A DNA stretch of 64,000 nt from an uncultured Butyrivibrio sp. (GTDB taxonomy: Bacteria; Bacillota; Clostridia; Lachnospirales; Lachnospiraceae). Every line of letters begins with the position of its first letter. Position 1 is the first letter of the stretch. Under the pieces are notes generated by a model. That model was given only the letters and a program-made list of their open reading frames with translations. It searched no databases and was not told where the DNA came from. Of this stretch, positions 1-9,619 are shown piece by piece. The stretch covers positions 1-64,000 of the forward strand of contig CAMVNV010000001.1 in the NCBI GenBank assembly GCA_947168935.1. The letters are read 5' to 3'. The translations under genes were made by a program, and so were the position numbers.

Positions 1-59
1 AAAACCTTTAATTTTTCTCTAAATCCTATTGACTACTAATAGTTTGTCACCTCTTCTTG

Positions 60-345
60 AACATCTTCTGGTGGAACACCTACTGATAATCCGACTCCAT
101 AATAATTCTTTTTGTACTCACCAGGGCTTTCGCCCTTAGCCCATATGGTCTCGTCGTAACAGCCATGAGTAAGCTTCTCATGTCCGAATTAGGAGCCTGG
201 GAGAATGAACGTAATAAAAATCAAGCAACTGTTAACTGGCAATTCAGAACCGGTGACGCAAGAATCAAACTAAGCTCATTGTACCCTGTCTTGTGACAGG
301 GGCGGAGTTTGATTAATCGTCAGCGAGACACTACACTAGTTTAAT
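60..345 (-). other. Structured, non-coding-looking remnant, possibly the end of a mobile element (group II intron fragment or IS200/IS605-type right end); identity unresolved
   Basis: No ORF over 60 aa. Nested stem AATCAAACT(263-271)/AGTTTGATT(306-314) encloses hairpin CCCTGTC-ttgt-GACAGGG (284-301). Minus strand also carries AGGGC-GAAA-GCCCT (123-136), a GNRA-capped hairpin. Confidence 0.3.
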
Positions 346-355
346 ATATTTACTT

Positions 356-1438
356 TCACAACAAAAATAATTTTCTCATATGCTTTGTTTTACTAAAAAT
401 ATAAACAACACCAAAAGACAAAATCAACACCAAAGCAAATAAACTACATAAAAGAATAAAGGGATTAACATTTACTTTAAGAAAAATCCTAGACAACACC
501 ATCAAAATGGGAACGTGTATTAGATAAACACCAAATGCATAATTTGATAACATACCTAGTATTTTTGAGGCAAACTTTGTATCAAAGTGATTTTTTATCA
601 ACACAAGAAAGAAACAACCTGCAATTATAGGAATCGATGGAAAGTTATACCACACACTATACGTGATCCCAATTGAGTATGATATCATCTGAAAAGCCAC
701 AGTAAATAATAGCATTATTATAGAAAAGCAAAATAGACTAACCGCATAACACCTCCGTTCTTTAAGAACTCGAGCTAAATATGCATAATTATTAAATAAT
801 AAATATCCTAATATAAGGTATAGACCATACACACCTCCTGAAAATCCTAGATCAAGCTGCATTTCCAACGGAAATGTTGCTTTTTTCTCCAAAAGAGTTA
901 TCAAACATTTCCCACAAAAAAAGTGCAAATACACAATTCCCATAATCAGAATGACAATTTTATTACTTGTATGTTTTAACATGTTTGATATATGCGGAAT
1001 AAAAATATATACACCTATTATCATTGGCATATACCACTCATGCATCATTCCAACTTCAGAAATAAACAATGCATTACAAATTATTTTAAAAAAATCAATG
1101 GATATATTATTAAACCACCAAAGGAACAAATTGTATAGAAGTATCCATACTTCCCAGACGATGACCAGTCTTAATAACTTGAATCTATAAAAAGAAATTG
1201 TGTTTTCAACATTGTAATCTCTAGAAAGAAGAAGAAATCCCGTTAAAAACAAAAAAATCGGAACACCTATTCGGCCAATAGTAAACAACAAAAAAACAAA
1301 GAATTTCAACTCCAATGACATACTAGCAATATTTCCAGCAGTAATAGGAAAAACTTTTTCTACAACATGATTCAATACAACAAAAATAATAGCAATCGTT
1401 CTGGCAAAGTCCAGTTCTGTTTTTCTTTCACTTAACAT
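356..1438 (-). CDS. Acyltransferase 3 family membrane protein (polysaccharide O-acetyltransferase-like)
   Basis: N-terminal ERKTELDFARTIAIIFVVLNHV and multiple TM segments typical of Acyl_transf_3. Confidence 0.8.
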   Translation of the reverse strand: MLSERKTELDFARTIAIIFVVLNHVVEKVFPITAGNIASMSLELKFFVFLLFTIGRIGVPIFLFLTGFLLLSRDYNVENTISFYRFKLLRLVIVWEVWILLYNLFLWWFNNISIDFFKIICNALFISEVGMMHEWYMPMIIGVYIFIPHISNMLKHTSNKIVILIMGIVYLHFFCGKCLITLLEKKATFPLEMQLDLGFSGGVYGLYLILGYLLFNNYAYLARVLKERRCYAVSLFCFSIIMLLFTVAFQMISYSIGITYSVWYNFPSIPIIAGCFFLVLIKNHFDTKFASKILGMLSNYAFGVYLIHVPILMVLSRIFLKVNVNPFILLCSLFALVLILSFGVVYIFSKTKHMRKLFLL

Positions 1439-1496
1439 ATGAATCCTTCCCAGGTGACTTGCGAAAAATATTATGCTACTTTTTCACCATCGTATA

Positions 1497-2150
1497 CTAT
1501 TTTGGATTTCTTTTTATCTTACAAATGAAAAACCTATGATATGCATTCAGTGGCACCAAAAATTCTTCTCTTATATCAAAATATTCACTTATAATCTTTT
1601 TGATTTTTATTAGATCATATTTTCTTGCACTATTTATTTCCCAATAATGCTCACCATTAAATTTGAATTCCCCTTTATAGTATTTACAAATCTTAAAATT
1701 ATATCTATGATCTCCTAATTTGGGGATATGTATATTTAAATCTGGACATATGCCACTATCAGGTAACGACAATACTAACAGCCCATCATCTTCCAAAACT
1801 TTTTTTATCTCTTTTAAAGCTGTTGGAAAATATTCAAATGGTATATGTTCTAACACTTGACAACATGCCACTCTTCCAAACTTACGATTTCTCATAAAAG
1901 AACTTAATTCTAAAACATCACCACAAATATTCGGATTCAGATCTTGGGCATAATCAAAAGTTGTCACTTTAATATGAGGATTATAATGTCTAATAAGAAT
2001 TTCTAATACTCCATCTCCTTTACCAATAATAAGGACCTCTTCTTTATCATCTCCTAAACAATATTTCAATTGATAAAAATATGACATCCAACGCTTGTAA
2101 TCTATATATTTTTCAAAAGAATAATGGTCTTTGCTTTTTTGACTCATCAA
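1497..2150 (-). CDS. Class I SAM-dependent methyltransferase
   Basis: VLIIGKGDGVLEILIRHY motif I-like, CCQVLEHIPFEYFPTALKEIKKVLEDDGLLVLSLPD. Confidence 0.75.
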   Translation of the reverse strand: MMSQKSKDHYSFEKYIDYKRWMSYFYQLKYCLGDDKEEVLIIGKGDGVLEILIRHYNPHIKVTTFDYAQDLNPNICGDVLELSSFMRNRKFGRVACCQVLEHIPFEYFPTALKEIKKVLEDDGLLVLSLPDSGICPDLNIHIPKLGDHRYNFKICKYYKGEFKFNGEHYWEINSARKYDLIKIKKIISEYFDIREEFLVPLNAYHRFFICKIKRNPK

Positions 2151-2159
2151 TAACCCCTC

Positions 2160-3587
2160 TTATGATAATAAATGATACTTTAGATTCTTCCTTATTATCT
2201 TTTCTAATAAAATCACTATAGAAATACTTCCCAAATACAATGTGCTATATAAAATCAACTTAGCAAAAATGCTTATTATACTATTGTTTAATAAAAATAT
2301 ATTTTGCTTTCTCAATAGTATAAACAGAATTACACCAACAATCACATATTTTAAAGACAGTTTCATATACCTATTTATTGGTAGTATATTTTTTACAAAT
2401 ACTGCCTGCATAACACATACAGTAACCTCTGCTATAAATGTACCTATAGCTGCTCCTCTAGCTCCAAATCCTGGAATCAACATATAATTAGTTATAACAT
2501 TAAAAATCGCACCTATTACTACAGATATAATAAAAGCTCGATCCCAACTATTTGGTATTAAGAATTGTGTTTTAATAACATTAGCGAAAGCAACAAATAT
2601 ACAACTTGGAATAATAATGTAATACAAAGCAACACATTCTCCAAATCCATCTCCATAAAAAACAGGCACAAATTCTCGTGCAACAGACATTATTCCAAAA
2701 CCTACAAATGATGTTACAAATATAGCAAAACATATAGATTTACTAATAACATCATTGGCATTTCTTTCTTCGGGACCATTATATAATTTTGCCATTTTGG
2801 GCATCATAACATTCCCCAATGAAACAACTAATGCAAGAGGTACAGCTATAATATTTTCACAACCATGATATATACCAACCTCATTACTCCCAACCATTGC
2901 CCCTAGCATTATTTTATCCATATATTTATATATACTCACTGCAACAGTAGGAATAAACAAAAAGAGATTGGGATATAAATGATTTTTTATTTCACCAATT
3001 GATGGTTTGATATATTTTACATACCTTCTTAGATTTATCCAAAGACTTATTTGACTTATTAAAAACCCTAAAGATCGAATCAAAGAATACTTCCAAGCGT
3101 CTTCTGCTCTTTTCACAACAACGAATACCAAAAGTAAAGTTATTGCTTTTACAATGGTATCTCTAACTGCTGTCTTTTTAAAATCTTCTATTCCGAAATA
3201 AAACCAACTAATATCAAAGCCAGCAGATACCACATAAAAGAGCATTATATAAGCATATGTTCTTTCTTCAGAAAACAAACAATATATGATATAAATAATT
3301 GCAACAATTATAGCGATTATCACCTGTAAACTATAAATGCTACTAAATTGCTTATCTCTTTCTTGTTTATTATCTCTACATAAAGCGATTGTTCTATTAC
3401 CATAGTTATTAAGGCCCAACTTTATAAAAATAAAAAACATATACGCAACAGAATAAGAATACGCATATTTACCTAGACCATCTGCACCTATAATTCTGGC
3501 AAGATATGGGGTAGTTATTAGCGGAACCACAATAGTCAATATTTGATATATACTATTGTAAATGTAATTAGTAATAATCTTTTTCAT
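2160..3587 (-). CDS. Oligosaccharide flippase, Wzx-like (PST/MATE-like)
   Basis: NYIYNSIYQILTIVVPLITTPYLARIIGADGLGKYAYSYSVAYMF N-terminus and polytopic profile. Confidence 0.85.
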   Translation of the reverse strand: MKKIITNYIYNSIYQILTIVVPLITTPYLARIIGADGLGKYAYSYSVAYMFFIFIKLGLNNYGNRTIALCRDNKQERDKQFSSIYSLQVIIAIIVAIIYIIYCLFSEERTYAYIMLFYVVSAGFDISWFYFGIEDFKKTAVRDTIVKAITLLLVFVVVKRAEDAWKYSLIRSLGFLISQISLWINLRRYVKYIKPSIGEIKNHLYPNLFLFIPTVAVSIYKYMDKIMLGAMVGSNEVGIYHGCENIIAVPLALVVSLGNVMMPKMAKLYNGPEERNANDVISKSICFAIFVTSFVGFGIMSVAREFVPVFYGDGFGECVALYYIIIPSCIFVAFANVIKTQFLIPNSWDRAFIISVVIGAIFNVITNYMLIPGFGARGAAIGTFIAEVTVCVMQAVFVKNILPINRYMKLSLKYVIVGVILFILLRKQNIFLLNNSIISIFAKLILYSTLYLGSISIVILLEKIIRKNLKYHLLS

Positions 3588-3684
3588 GACAATATGCCTT
3601 TATCAAAAACAACTAGTTTCCTGGCATATCAATCCAAAAATCCGAAATATAATATGCCAAGCATCAGACTATAAGTTTTTAATA

Positions 3685-4788
3685 TTAAGTAATCAACTTT
3701 CTTAACGAACAAAGAAATAAAAAAGATTTATACATCTCATTTTCTAATAGAAAATAAACAACTCTATCTTTATGATTTTTTCCTACAAACTTCCTTCTTT
3801 CTAATCTAAAATCACATATTTTCTTTTTGGCACTATCAATAAATGCTATTTTTTCTCTATACGTCATTGGGCACTCATCACTTAGACAGCTTCGTTTTAC
3901 GACTTCAGTCATTAGATGTAATTCTTCAATGATAATTACATCTTTCCAGTCCTTAGAATACTTTTTTTCAAATTTTTTTAGCTCTAAAACTATTTTTTCT
4001 GCTGTAGTCAAAAAAGAATCGTCATAAGCATGCGTTGAAGATTTTTTGTGTATTCTATAATAATAGATATGATCATCGATAAGCGCTATCTTATTTGCCA
4101 ACTGAAATACATATAAATTAAAAATCATATCTTGCATCCTTTTTAATCCAGATATAAACAAGATATTATTTTCAATAAGCATATTCCTTTTATATAACCG
4201 TCCCCATGGCACACCCACTGAAGTACTTAAATCTCTTATGCCCAATATTGCATCTATTTGCATTTGATCACGTGGGATATTACAAAAAGTATTATCATAA
4301 TAATATTCTGATATTAACTTCCCTTTATTATCACTAAAATAATTTCCTATAACTAAATCTGCTTCCTCTTCTTCAGCCTTATTAACTAAAAGCTCAATCA
4401 TATTAGTTTCTAAATAATCATCTCCATCCACAAAGCATACCCATTTACCAGTAGCAATTGCTATCCCTAGATTTCTAACTTCTGAAACTCCAAGATTAAT
4501 CTCATTATTAATAGTTTTTATTCCACAATTATCATTCTGTAGTCTTTCCAATATCTTTTTGGTACCATCTGTAGAACAATCATCTATACAGATTAATTCA
4601 TAATCTGTATAAGACTGTTCTAAAATACTTGTGACGCACCTATCTATATATTTTTCAACATTATAAGCTGCAACTATAACAGACACCTTACGATTATAGT
4701 TTGAACGATTCGGCAATCTCATATGGAAACACTCCCGCGCTGCCCGAAATATAATATATATATATCCAATAAAAAGACAATACCGCAA
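3685..4788 (-). CDS. Glycosyltransferase family 2 (likely internal start MRLPNRSNYN near 4722)
   Basis: KVSVIVAAYNVEKYIDRCVTSILEQSYTDYELICIDDCSTDGT...CFVDGDDYL. Confidence 0.85.
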   Translation of the reverse strand: MRYCLFIGYIYIIFRAARECFHMRLPNRSNYNRKVSVIVAAYNVEKYIDRCVTSILEQSYTDYELICIDDCSTDGTKKILERLQNDNCGIKTINNEINLGVSEVRNLGIAIATGKWVCFVDGDDYLETNMIELLVNKAEEEEADLVIGNYFSDNKGKLISEYYYDNTFCNIPRDQMQIDAILGIRDLSTSVGVPWGRLYKRNMLIENNILFISGLKRMQDMIFNLYVFQLANKIALIDDHIYYYRIHKKSSTHAYDDSFLTTAEKIVLELKKFEKKYSKDWKDVIIIEELHLMTEVVKRSCLSDECPMTYREKIAFIDSAKKKICDFRLERRKFVGKNHKDRVVYFLLENEMYKSFLFLCSLRKLIT

Positions 4789-5836
4789 ACATAAAGAAGA
4801 AAAATAGAATCCTGCCTATTACTCCTTTTCCTGCTATATTCACACCATATCCCAGCGAAAAAATGTTAAAAATCTTAAAATACCACAGAATTCTACTTCC
4901 AAATTCTACCATCATTGCAAAATAAGATGTCGCCAAAACAATATAGTTCATCAATAACAGCCAATTTATCATGCTATCATCTTTTAATCGCTTTCTCGAA
5001 TAGAACAAAAAAACAATTCCTAAAACGACTATAGCTATATCCATATCCGGAAAATTAGGATTTTCTATACTTAAATATCTTTTCCCTTGATATCTAGGAG
5101 GCAGAAACTTTAATCTAGCTAAAAGAAAACGAATAATTGGTTCATAATAAAAAGAAAGCAAAAGAATCAAACAAATAATAGCAACTATCAGTAATCTCCT
5201 ATTCCTTTTATTTTTTATTTCAACAACTCTCATCGAAAGAGGAAACAATGGAAAAATAAAAGCCGATTGATGTATACCAACTGCTATGATGCTGAAAAGA
5301 AAATACTTAAACATATTTTTTTGATTGGCATAAAAATATAATCCCAACACAAAAAAGGATATAGCCATATGCTGTCTTATAACATTATATGTTTCGATAT
5401 AAAACAATCCTTCATATGCCATTAGTGAATAAACCGGGTTGATCTTATCTTTGCAATGCCATATTACATAGTAAATAGGTGTAAGAACCAAAACTTCTTC
5501 AAAGAAAAAAAGTGCATGTATGCTTTTAAAAATCTTTGCGCATAAATATACTAATACAAGATATATCTTGTCTGATGCTATCCACTTTGCTCTATTATAA
5601 AATGCGATAAAATTATCTAGTGTTAATGCTCTATTTAATATAGGATATTGATAGACCATAACATCTGTCCCTACACTAATATCCCTAATTGTAGCCGGAA
5701 TAATCAAAAACAAAATAGAAATAATAAGCCACACTAAATAATGCTTTTGTCTATAATAATTTGAATATGCAAAGAACATACACAAAATAGATAAAAAAGT
5801 AATCAGCACAAATATCACTAGTTTTTCCCCCAGCAT
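4694..5836 (-). CDS. EpsG/Wzy-like polysaccharide polymerase membrane protein
   Basis: Polytopic, RDISVGTDVMVYQ-type N-terminal motif, YNVIRQHMAISFFVLGLYF typical of EpsG. Confidence 0.75.
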   Translation of the reverse strand: MLGEKLVIFVLITFLSILCMFFAYSNYYRQKHYLVWLIISILFLIIPATIRDISVGTDVMVYQYPILNRALTLDNFIAFYNRAKWIASDKIYLVLVYLCAKIFKSIHALFFFEEVLVLTPIYYVIWHCKDKINPVYSLMAYEGLFYIETYNVIRQHMAISFFVLGLYFYANQKNMFKYFLFSIIAVGIHQSAFIFPLFPLSMRVVEIKNKRNRRLLIVAIICLILLLSFYYEPIIRFLLARLKFLPPRYQGKRYLSIENPNFPDMDIAIVVLGIVFLFYSRKRLKDDSMINWLLLMNYIVLATSYFAMMVEFGSRILWYFKIFNIFSLGYGVNIAGKGVIGRILFFFFMFAVLSFYWIYIYYISGSAGVFPYEIAESFKL

Positions 5837-6789
5837 TTACTGTAAAACAAGTAACACAAAGAATAACATCTATAACTAATCGCATATAAATAAAACTGAA
5901 ATTTTCTTAAACTGCCAAATTCCTTGCATCTGATAATTGCAAAAATGTTATTTCGAATCAGCTTTTTTGTTTTTAATACTACTTCTTTATCTTTTTTTCC
6001 TGCGATAATCATCTCATCAGAAAACACTATGTACCAAAATACTTTAGCCAAAATCATATTTTTATTATTTGGATATACCGCATGAACTTTATTATATATA
6101 TCATCAACTGAATTCAATATATCGTAACTTTTTTCAGAAAAGTTCCCTCTAGTAATAGAGTTTTGTCTTATCTGATATCTATATAAGCATTTCTCTCCTA
6201 CTGCGATTCTAGAAGACTTTAAAAAAGCCATGCTCACAAACCATCCATCATCATTCCTTGCATAATTAGGGAATTTTACTCCTTTTAACACATCTATCCT
6301 AAAAATCTTATTCCAAACCGCTGTAGTTATATAATCAGGAAGAAAAAATCTCTCTAACGCTTCTTCTTGATTATATATATTTATCTTTTCAAATCTTCTT
6401 GTATAAAAGGTGGCTCCTGTATTTAGATATGTCCTTTTTATTCCACAACAAGCTATATCCGCTTTATTTTTTTCAGCCAATCGTGCCAAATACATATACA
6501 TTCCTTTAGCGCAATAATCATCTGAATCCACGAATCCAATATAATCACCTGTGGCTATTTCTAATCCTTGATTTCGTGCTGCACAAACTCCCTCGTTCTT
6601 TTTGTGAACAACAACAAATCTACTATCGTTTCGAGCAAACTCATCACATATTCTACCTGAGCTGTCTGTACTTCCGTCATCTATTAAAATCACTTCTATA
6701 TTATTTAAGGTTTGATCTTTTAGGGAATTCAAGCATTTTTCAAGATATGCTTCACTATTATATACAGGAACGATTACACTAATCTTCAT
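5818..6789 (-). CDS. Glycosyltransferase family 2
   Basis: MKISVIVPVYNSEAYLEKCLNSLKDQTLNNIEVILIDDGSTDSSG. Confidence 0.88.
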   Translation of the reverse strand: MKISVIVPVYNSEAYLEKCLNSLKDQTLNNIEVILIDDGSTDSSGRICDEFARNDSRFVVVHKKNEGVCAARNQGLEIATGDYIGFVDSDDYCAKGMYMYLARLAEKNKADIACCGIKRTYLNTGATFYTRRFEKINIYNQEEALERFFLPDYITTAVWNKIFRIDVLKGVKFPNYARNDDGWFVSMAFLKSSRIAVGEKCLYRYQIRQNSITRGNFSEKSYDILNSVDDIYNKVHAVYPNNKNMILAKVFWYIVFSDEMIIAGKKDKEVVLKTKKLIRNNIFAIIRCKEFGSLRKFQFYLYAISYRCYSLCYLFYSKCWGKN

Positions 6790-7775
6790 TCTTCCCCCTT
6801 GGAAATAAGAAAAGAAACAGGTCTAAAATATGCATGAACTGTGCCTATCAGCCAAAGCCCCAAAAATCCATATCTGTGCTTACTTTTTTCATCCATTATC
6901 GGATTCCCAGTAATTTTTTTATAATTCAAATTCCATTCTTGGTGAAAAGGATTAGTTGTCTTTTTTTCCCATGGTCTATACGAGCGAAAACTACTTGAAA
7001 AGTGTACTATTACTGGATTATTTACTGCATCTACAATATCTTCTTTTTTAAAATAATTATCCGGTTTTCTATACAACATCATCTCTTCATATGTGAAATC
7101 ATAAAGATATGACATCACATCATATTTCAATGGTATTTCCTTTACATTCCCATGAAAAATAGTATTAACTACTCCTTGATCTCCTTGGAAAATTTTTTGT
7201 TTTTTTTCTAGCAATTGATATATATGCTTTTCAACTTCATTTTTCCTCCAATTAATAAGATCTATCACTAGCACTCCTGCATTAACCATCAATCCGCCTT
7301 TTTCAATTCCAAAAACCCTTTTGTTAAGTTCACTAAATGAATCTCTGATTCCTCCAATAATAAAAGGTTTAAGCTCATAATTATATAAACCTTCTAATGA
7401 GTCTCTAATAAGAGTATCCGAATCTAAATATATTATCTTTTTTACATCATCAGGAAGCACGGATCCTATAAATAACCTGGCATATGAAGCTATAGACCCC
7501 CTATCCAGATTAAGATCATAATCAAGTGCATCAAGTGTCTTTTTCGCATCTACGAAAAAAACTGCATTCTTTCCCGAACACAGTTCCAGTATCTTTTGCT
7601 TGTTTGCTTCCTCAATTCCGCAATCAAGTATATAAATATTTGCATCACAATTATGATCATTGAACGACATGATCGAAACGCACATAACATCTACAAAATT
7701 ATTGTCACAGGCATATGCTATATTCAACCCATCCCCCTGTCGAATATGAATAATAGGACCATTAATAGACGGCAT
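6786..7775 (-). CDS. Glycosyltransferase family 8 (LgtC-like)
   Basis: LNIAYACDNNFVDVMCVSIMSFND, KKIIYLDSDTLI, FQGDQGVVNTIF, VIVHFSS. Confidence 0.87.
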   Translation of the reverse strand: MPSINGPIIHIRQGDGLNIAYACDNNFVDVMCVSIMSFNDHNCDANIYILDCGIEEANKQKILELCSGKNAVFFVDAKKTLDALDYDLNLDRGSIASYARLFIGSVLPDDVKKIIYLDSDTLIRDSLEGLYNYELKPFIIGGIRDSFSELNKRVFGIEKGGLMVNAGVLVIDLINWRKNEVEKHIYQLLEKKQKIFQGDQGVVNTIFHGNVKEIPLKYDVMSYLYDFTYEEMMLYRKPDNYFKKEDIVDAVNNPVIVHFSSSFRSYRPWEKKTTNPFHQEWNLNYKKITGNPIMDEKSKHRYGFLGLWLIGTVHAYFRPVSFLISKGEE

Positions 7776-7893
7776 TTAGATAATTTTATTATACCATGAT
7801 TATTGTTATTGCGATAACACATTGTCGCACTTTTGTATCACCGGCGTATCTTATAACTATTTCTTTAAAATTATTTTTTGTCTAAATCGATAA

Positions 7894-7991
7894 TTTTTTA
7901 TACGTTTTAGACTAATTTGAGGGTTTATTTAGTCTAAAACGGTATTTTTTTATACCTTTTAGACTAATTTGGGGGTGTTTTTAGTCTAAAA
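7894..7991. repeat. Two imperfect 52-bp direct repeats, each containing an inverted repeat
   Basis: TTTTTTATAC at 7894 and 7946. IR1 GTTTTAGACTAA(7904-7915)/TTAGTCTAAAAC(7929-7940). IR2 TTTTAGACTAA(7957-7967)/TTAGTCTAAAA(7981-7991). Linking GGTAT/ATACC (7941-7956). Confidence 0.85.
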
Positions 7992-8027
7992 CCACCTTTT
8001 TCAAAAAATGCCCCAAAACCATTCCGC

Positions 8028-8056
8028 TTGACATGTACACGTTTTTCGTGTATATC
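8028..8056 (+). promoter_or_regulatory. higBA promoter with inverted-repeat operator
   Basis: TTGACA (8028-8033), 17-nt spacer, TATATC (8051-8056). IR TACACG(8036-8041)-ttttt-CGTGTA(8047-8052) overlaps spacer and -10. Confidence 0.7.
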
Positions 8057-8062
8057 TAAATT

Positions 8063-8343
8063 ATGATACAGAGTTTTTTGACAAGGAAACAGAAAGAGTC
8101 TATAACCAGCTTTTTTCAAAAAAACTGCCACAAGACATCCAACGTATAGCTTTAAGAAAATTGATTATGATTGATAATGCAAACAGCTTGGAGGAACTAA
8201 GAGTACCACCTGCAAATCATTTGGAAAAACTTTCCGGTAATAGGGATGGACAATACAGCATTAGAATTAATGATCAGTTTAGGATATGTTTTACTTTTGA
8301 TGGAACTGATTTTCATGATGTTGAAATCACCGACTATCATTAA
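8063..8343 (+). pseudogene. higB: HigB (RelE/HigB-like) toxin, apparently frameshifted after codon 4
   Basis: Frame reads DKETERVYNQLFSKKLPQDIQRIALRKLIMIDNANSLEELRVPPANHLEKLSGNRDGQYSIRINDQFRICF...DVEITDYH (HigB family), but the only ATG with the expected N-terminus (ATG ATA CAG AGT TTT TT) is one base out of frame at a T6 tract (8074-8079). Confidence 0.75.
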
Positions 8344-8372
8344 CTCTGTGGTTGTTAGAAAGGATAATTATT

Positions 8373-8681
8373 ATGGCCAAATATATAGAAACACCTACAA
8401 TTGGAGAGATTTTACAAGAAGAATTCATGGAACCTTTTGGATTATCAGCTTATAAACTGGCACAGGCAATACATGTTCCTGTATCTCGTATTCAGGATAT
8501 TCTTCATGGCAGAAGAAAAATCACCGCTGATACGTCCCTACGATTAGCAAAGTATTTTGGTGTATCTGATAGATATTTTTTGGATATGCAAAATGATATT
8601 GATTTAAGGAACTTAAAAATATCAATGGAAAAAGATATCCAACTAATTATCCCTATACAGATAAATTATGAAATAAAGTAA
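8373..8681 (+). CDS. higA: HigA-family antitoxin (XRE HTH)
   Basis: ATG at 8373 inside ORF 8352..8681; TIGEILQEEFMEPFGLSAYKLAQAIHVPVSRIQDILHGRRKITADTSLRLAKYFGVSDRYFLDMQ. Confidence 0.9.
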   Translation: MAKYIETPTIGEILQEEFMEPFGLSAYKLAQAIHVPVSRIQDILHGRRKITADTSLRLAKYFGVSDRYFLDMQNDIDLRNLKISMEKDIQLIIPIQINYEIK

Positions 8682-8735
8682 TAGTGTCACCCTTTCAATT
8701 TGCTCTAATACCATCCAAAAGATCATATCCATAAA

Positions 8736-8764
8736 AAACTGCCGCAGTTTGCGTGCGGCAGTTT
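8736..8764. terminator. Bidirectional intrinsic terminator-like hairpin between convergent higA and the EPS operon
   Basis: AAACTGCCGCA-gtttgcg-TGCGGCAGTTT, 11-bp perfect stem. Confidence 0.8.
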
Positions 8765-8803
8765 ATAATATCTCACTTATTCTTTCGACTCCAACTTATC
8801 TTC

Positions 8804-9583
8804 TCACGAATTATTCTCCAGCACTCCGCTTGAAATCGTAGACACGATAACTTTCATATCCGTAAGAAGGCTTCTTTCCGTGATATATCTAAGATCAAGC
8901 TCTATCCACTCATCAAATGGCATTGTATTCTTTCTTGGGCTGCTCTGCCAGTAACATACGAGTCCCGGCTTAACCATAAGGCGCTGGTTCTGATATTCAT
9001 CGCACTTATCCTGCTCATATACAGGAAGTGGTCTTGGACCTACTATGCTCATATCGCCTTTGATGATGTTTACAAGCTGTGGAAGTTCGTCTATGCCGTG
9101 CTTTCTAAGTATCTTACCAAGTCTTGTAACTCTTGGGTCGTTAGTCATTTTGAATGCCGGGCCGTCCATTTCGTTCTGGGACAGGAGCTGCTCGTGAAGC
9201 TGGGGAGCATTCTTGATCATTGTACGGAACTTATACATCTTGAATACTTCGCCATCTTTTCCGGTTCTTTCCTGTGTAAAGAAAGGCTTACCACCATCTT
9301 CAATACTTATGGCTATAGTAACAAGAAGCAGTATAGGAAAAAGAGCTATAAGTGCCATTGCAGAAAGTATTATATCCAGAGCTCTTTTGGCTATTCCATA
9401 TGCTCTTTTTTCTTCAAGCACAAGATTCGTATATCTTCTTGGATATATGATATCTGCACTACGCTGCTGGGGTACTTCAATAACTTCAAGGTGAGGATAT
9501 CTTCCAGGTTCCTTGACAGGAGCCAGTGATGACCATTCTGATGATAGAGTTAGTTCTGGGCCTCCGAGTATTAGTTCCTTCAT
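8804..9583 (-). CDS. Sugar-phosphate transferase (polyprenyl glycosylphosphotransferase, WcaJ/EpsL-like)
   Basis: KRALDIILSAMALIALFPI, KFRTM, LRKHGIDELPQLVNIIKGDMSIVGPRP. Confidence 0.92.
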   Translation of the reverse strand: MKELILGGPELTLSSEWSSLAPVKEPGRYPHLEVIEVPQQRSADIIYPRRYTNLVLEEKRAYGIAKRALDIILSAMALIALFPILLLVTIAISIEDGGKPFFTQERTGKDGEVFKMYKFRTMIKNAPQLHEQLLSQNEMDGPAFKMTNDPRVTRLGKILRKHGIDELPQLVNIIKGDMSIVGPRPLPVYEQDKCDEYQNQRLMVKPGLVCYWQSSPRKNTMPFDEWIELDLRYITERSLLTDMKVIVSTISSGVLENNS

Positions 9584-9619
9584 AGAGAATCATCCCTTTC
9601 AGTCATGGATACTATTAAG

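Noticed and set aside
7894-7991. Possible minimal CRISPR array
   Set aside because: Only two units, no variable spacers, no cas genes; internal palindromes and 52-bp direct repeats differ from CRISPR architecture
9098-9529. 143-aa plus-strand ORF
   Set aside because: Antisense to the sugar-phosphate transferase gene
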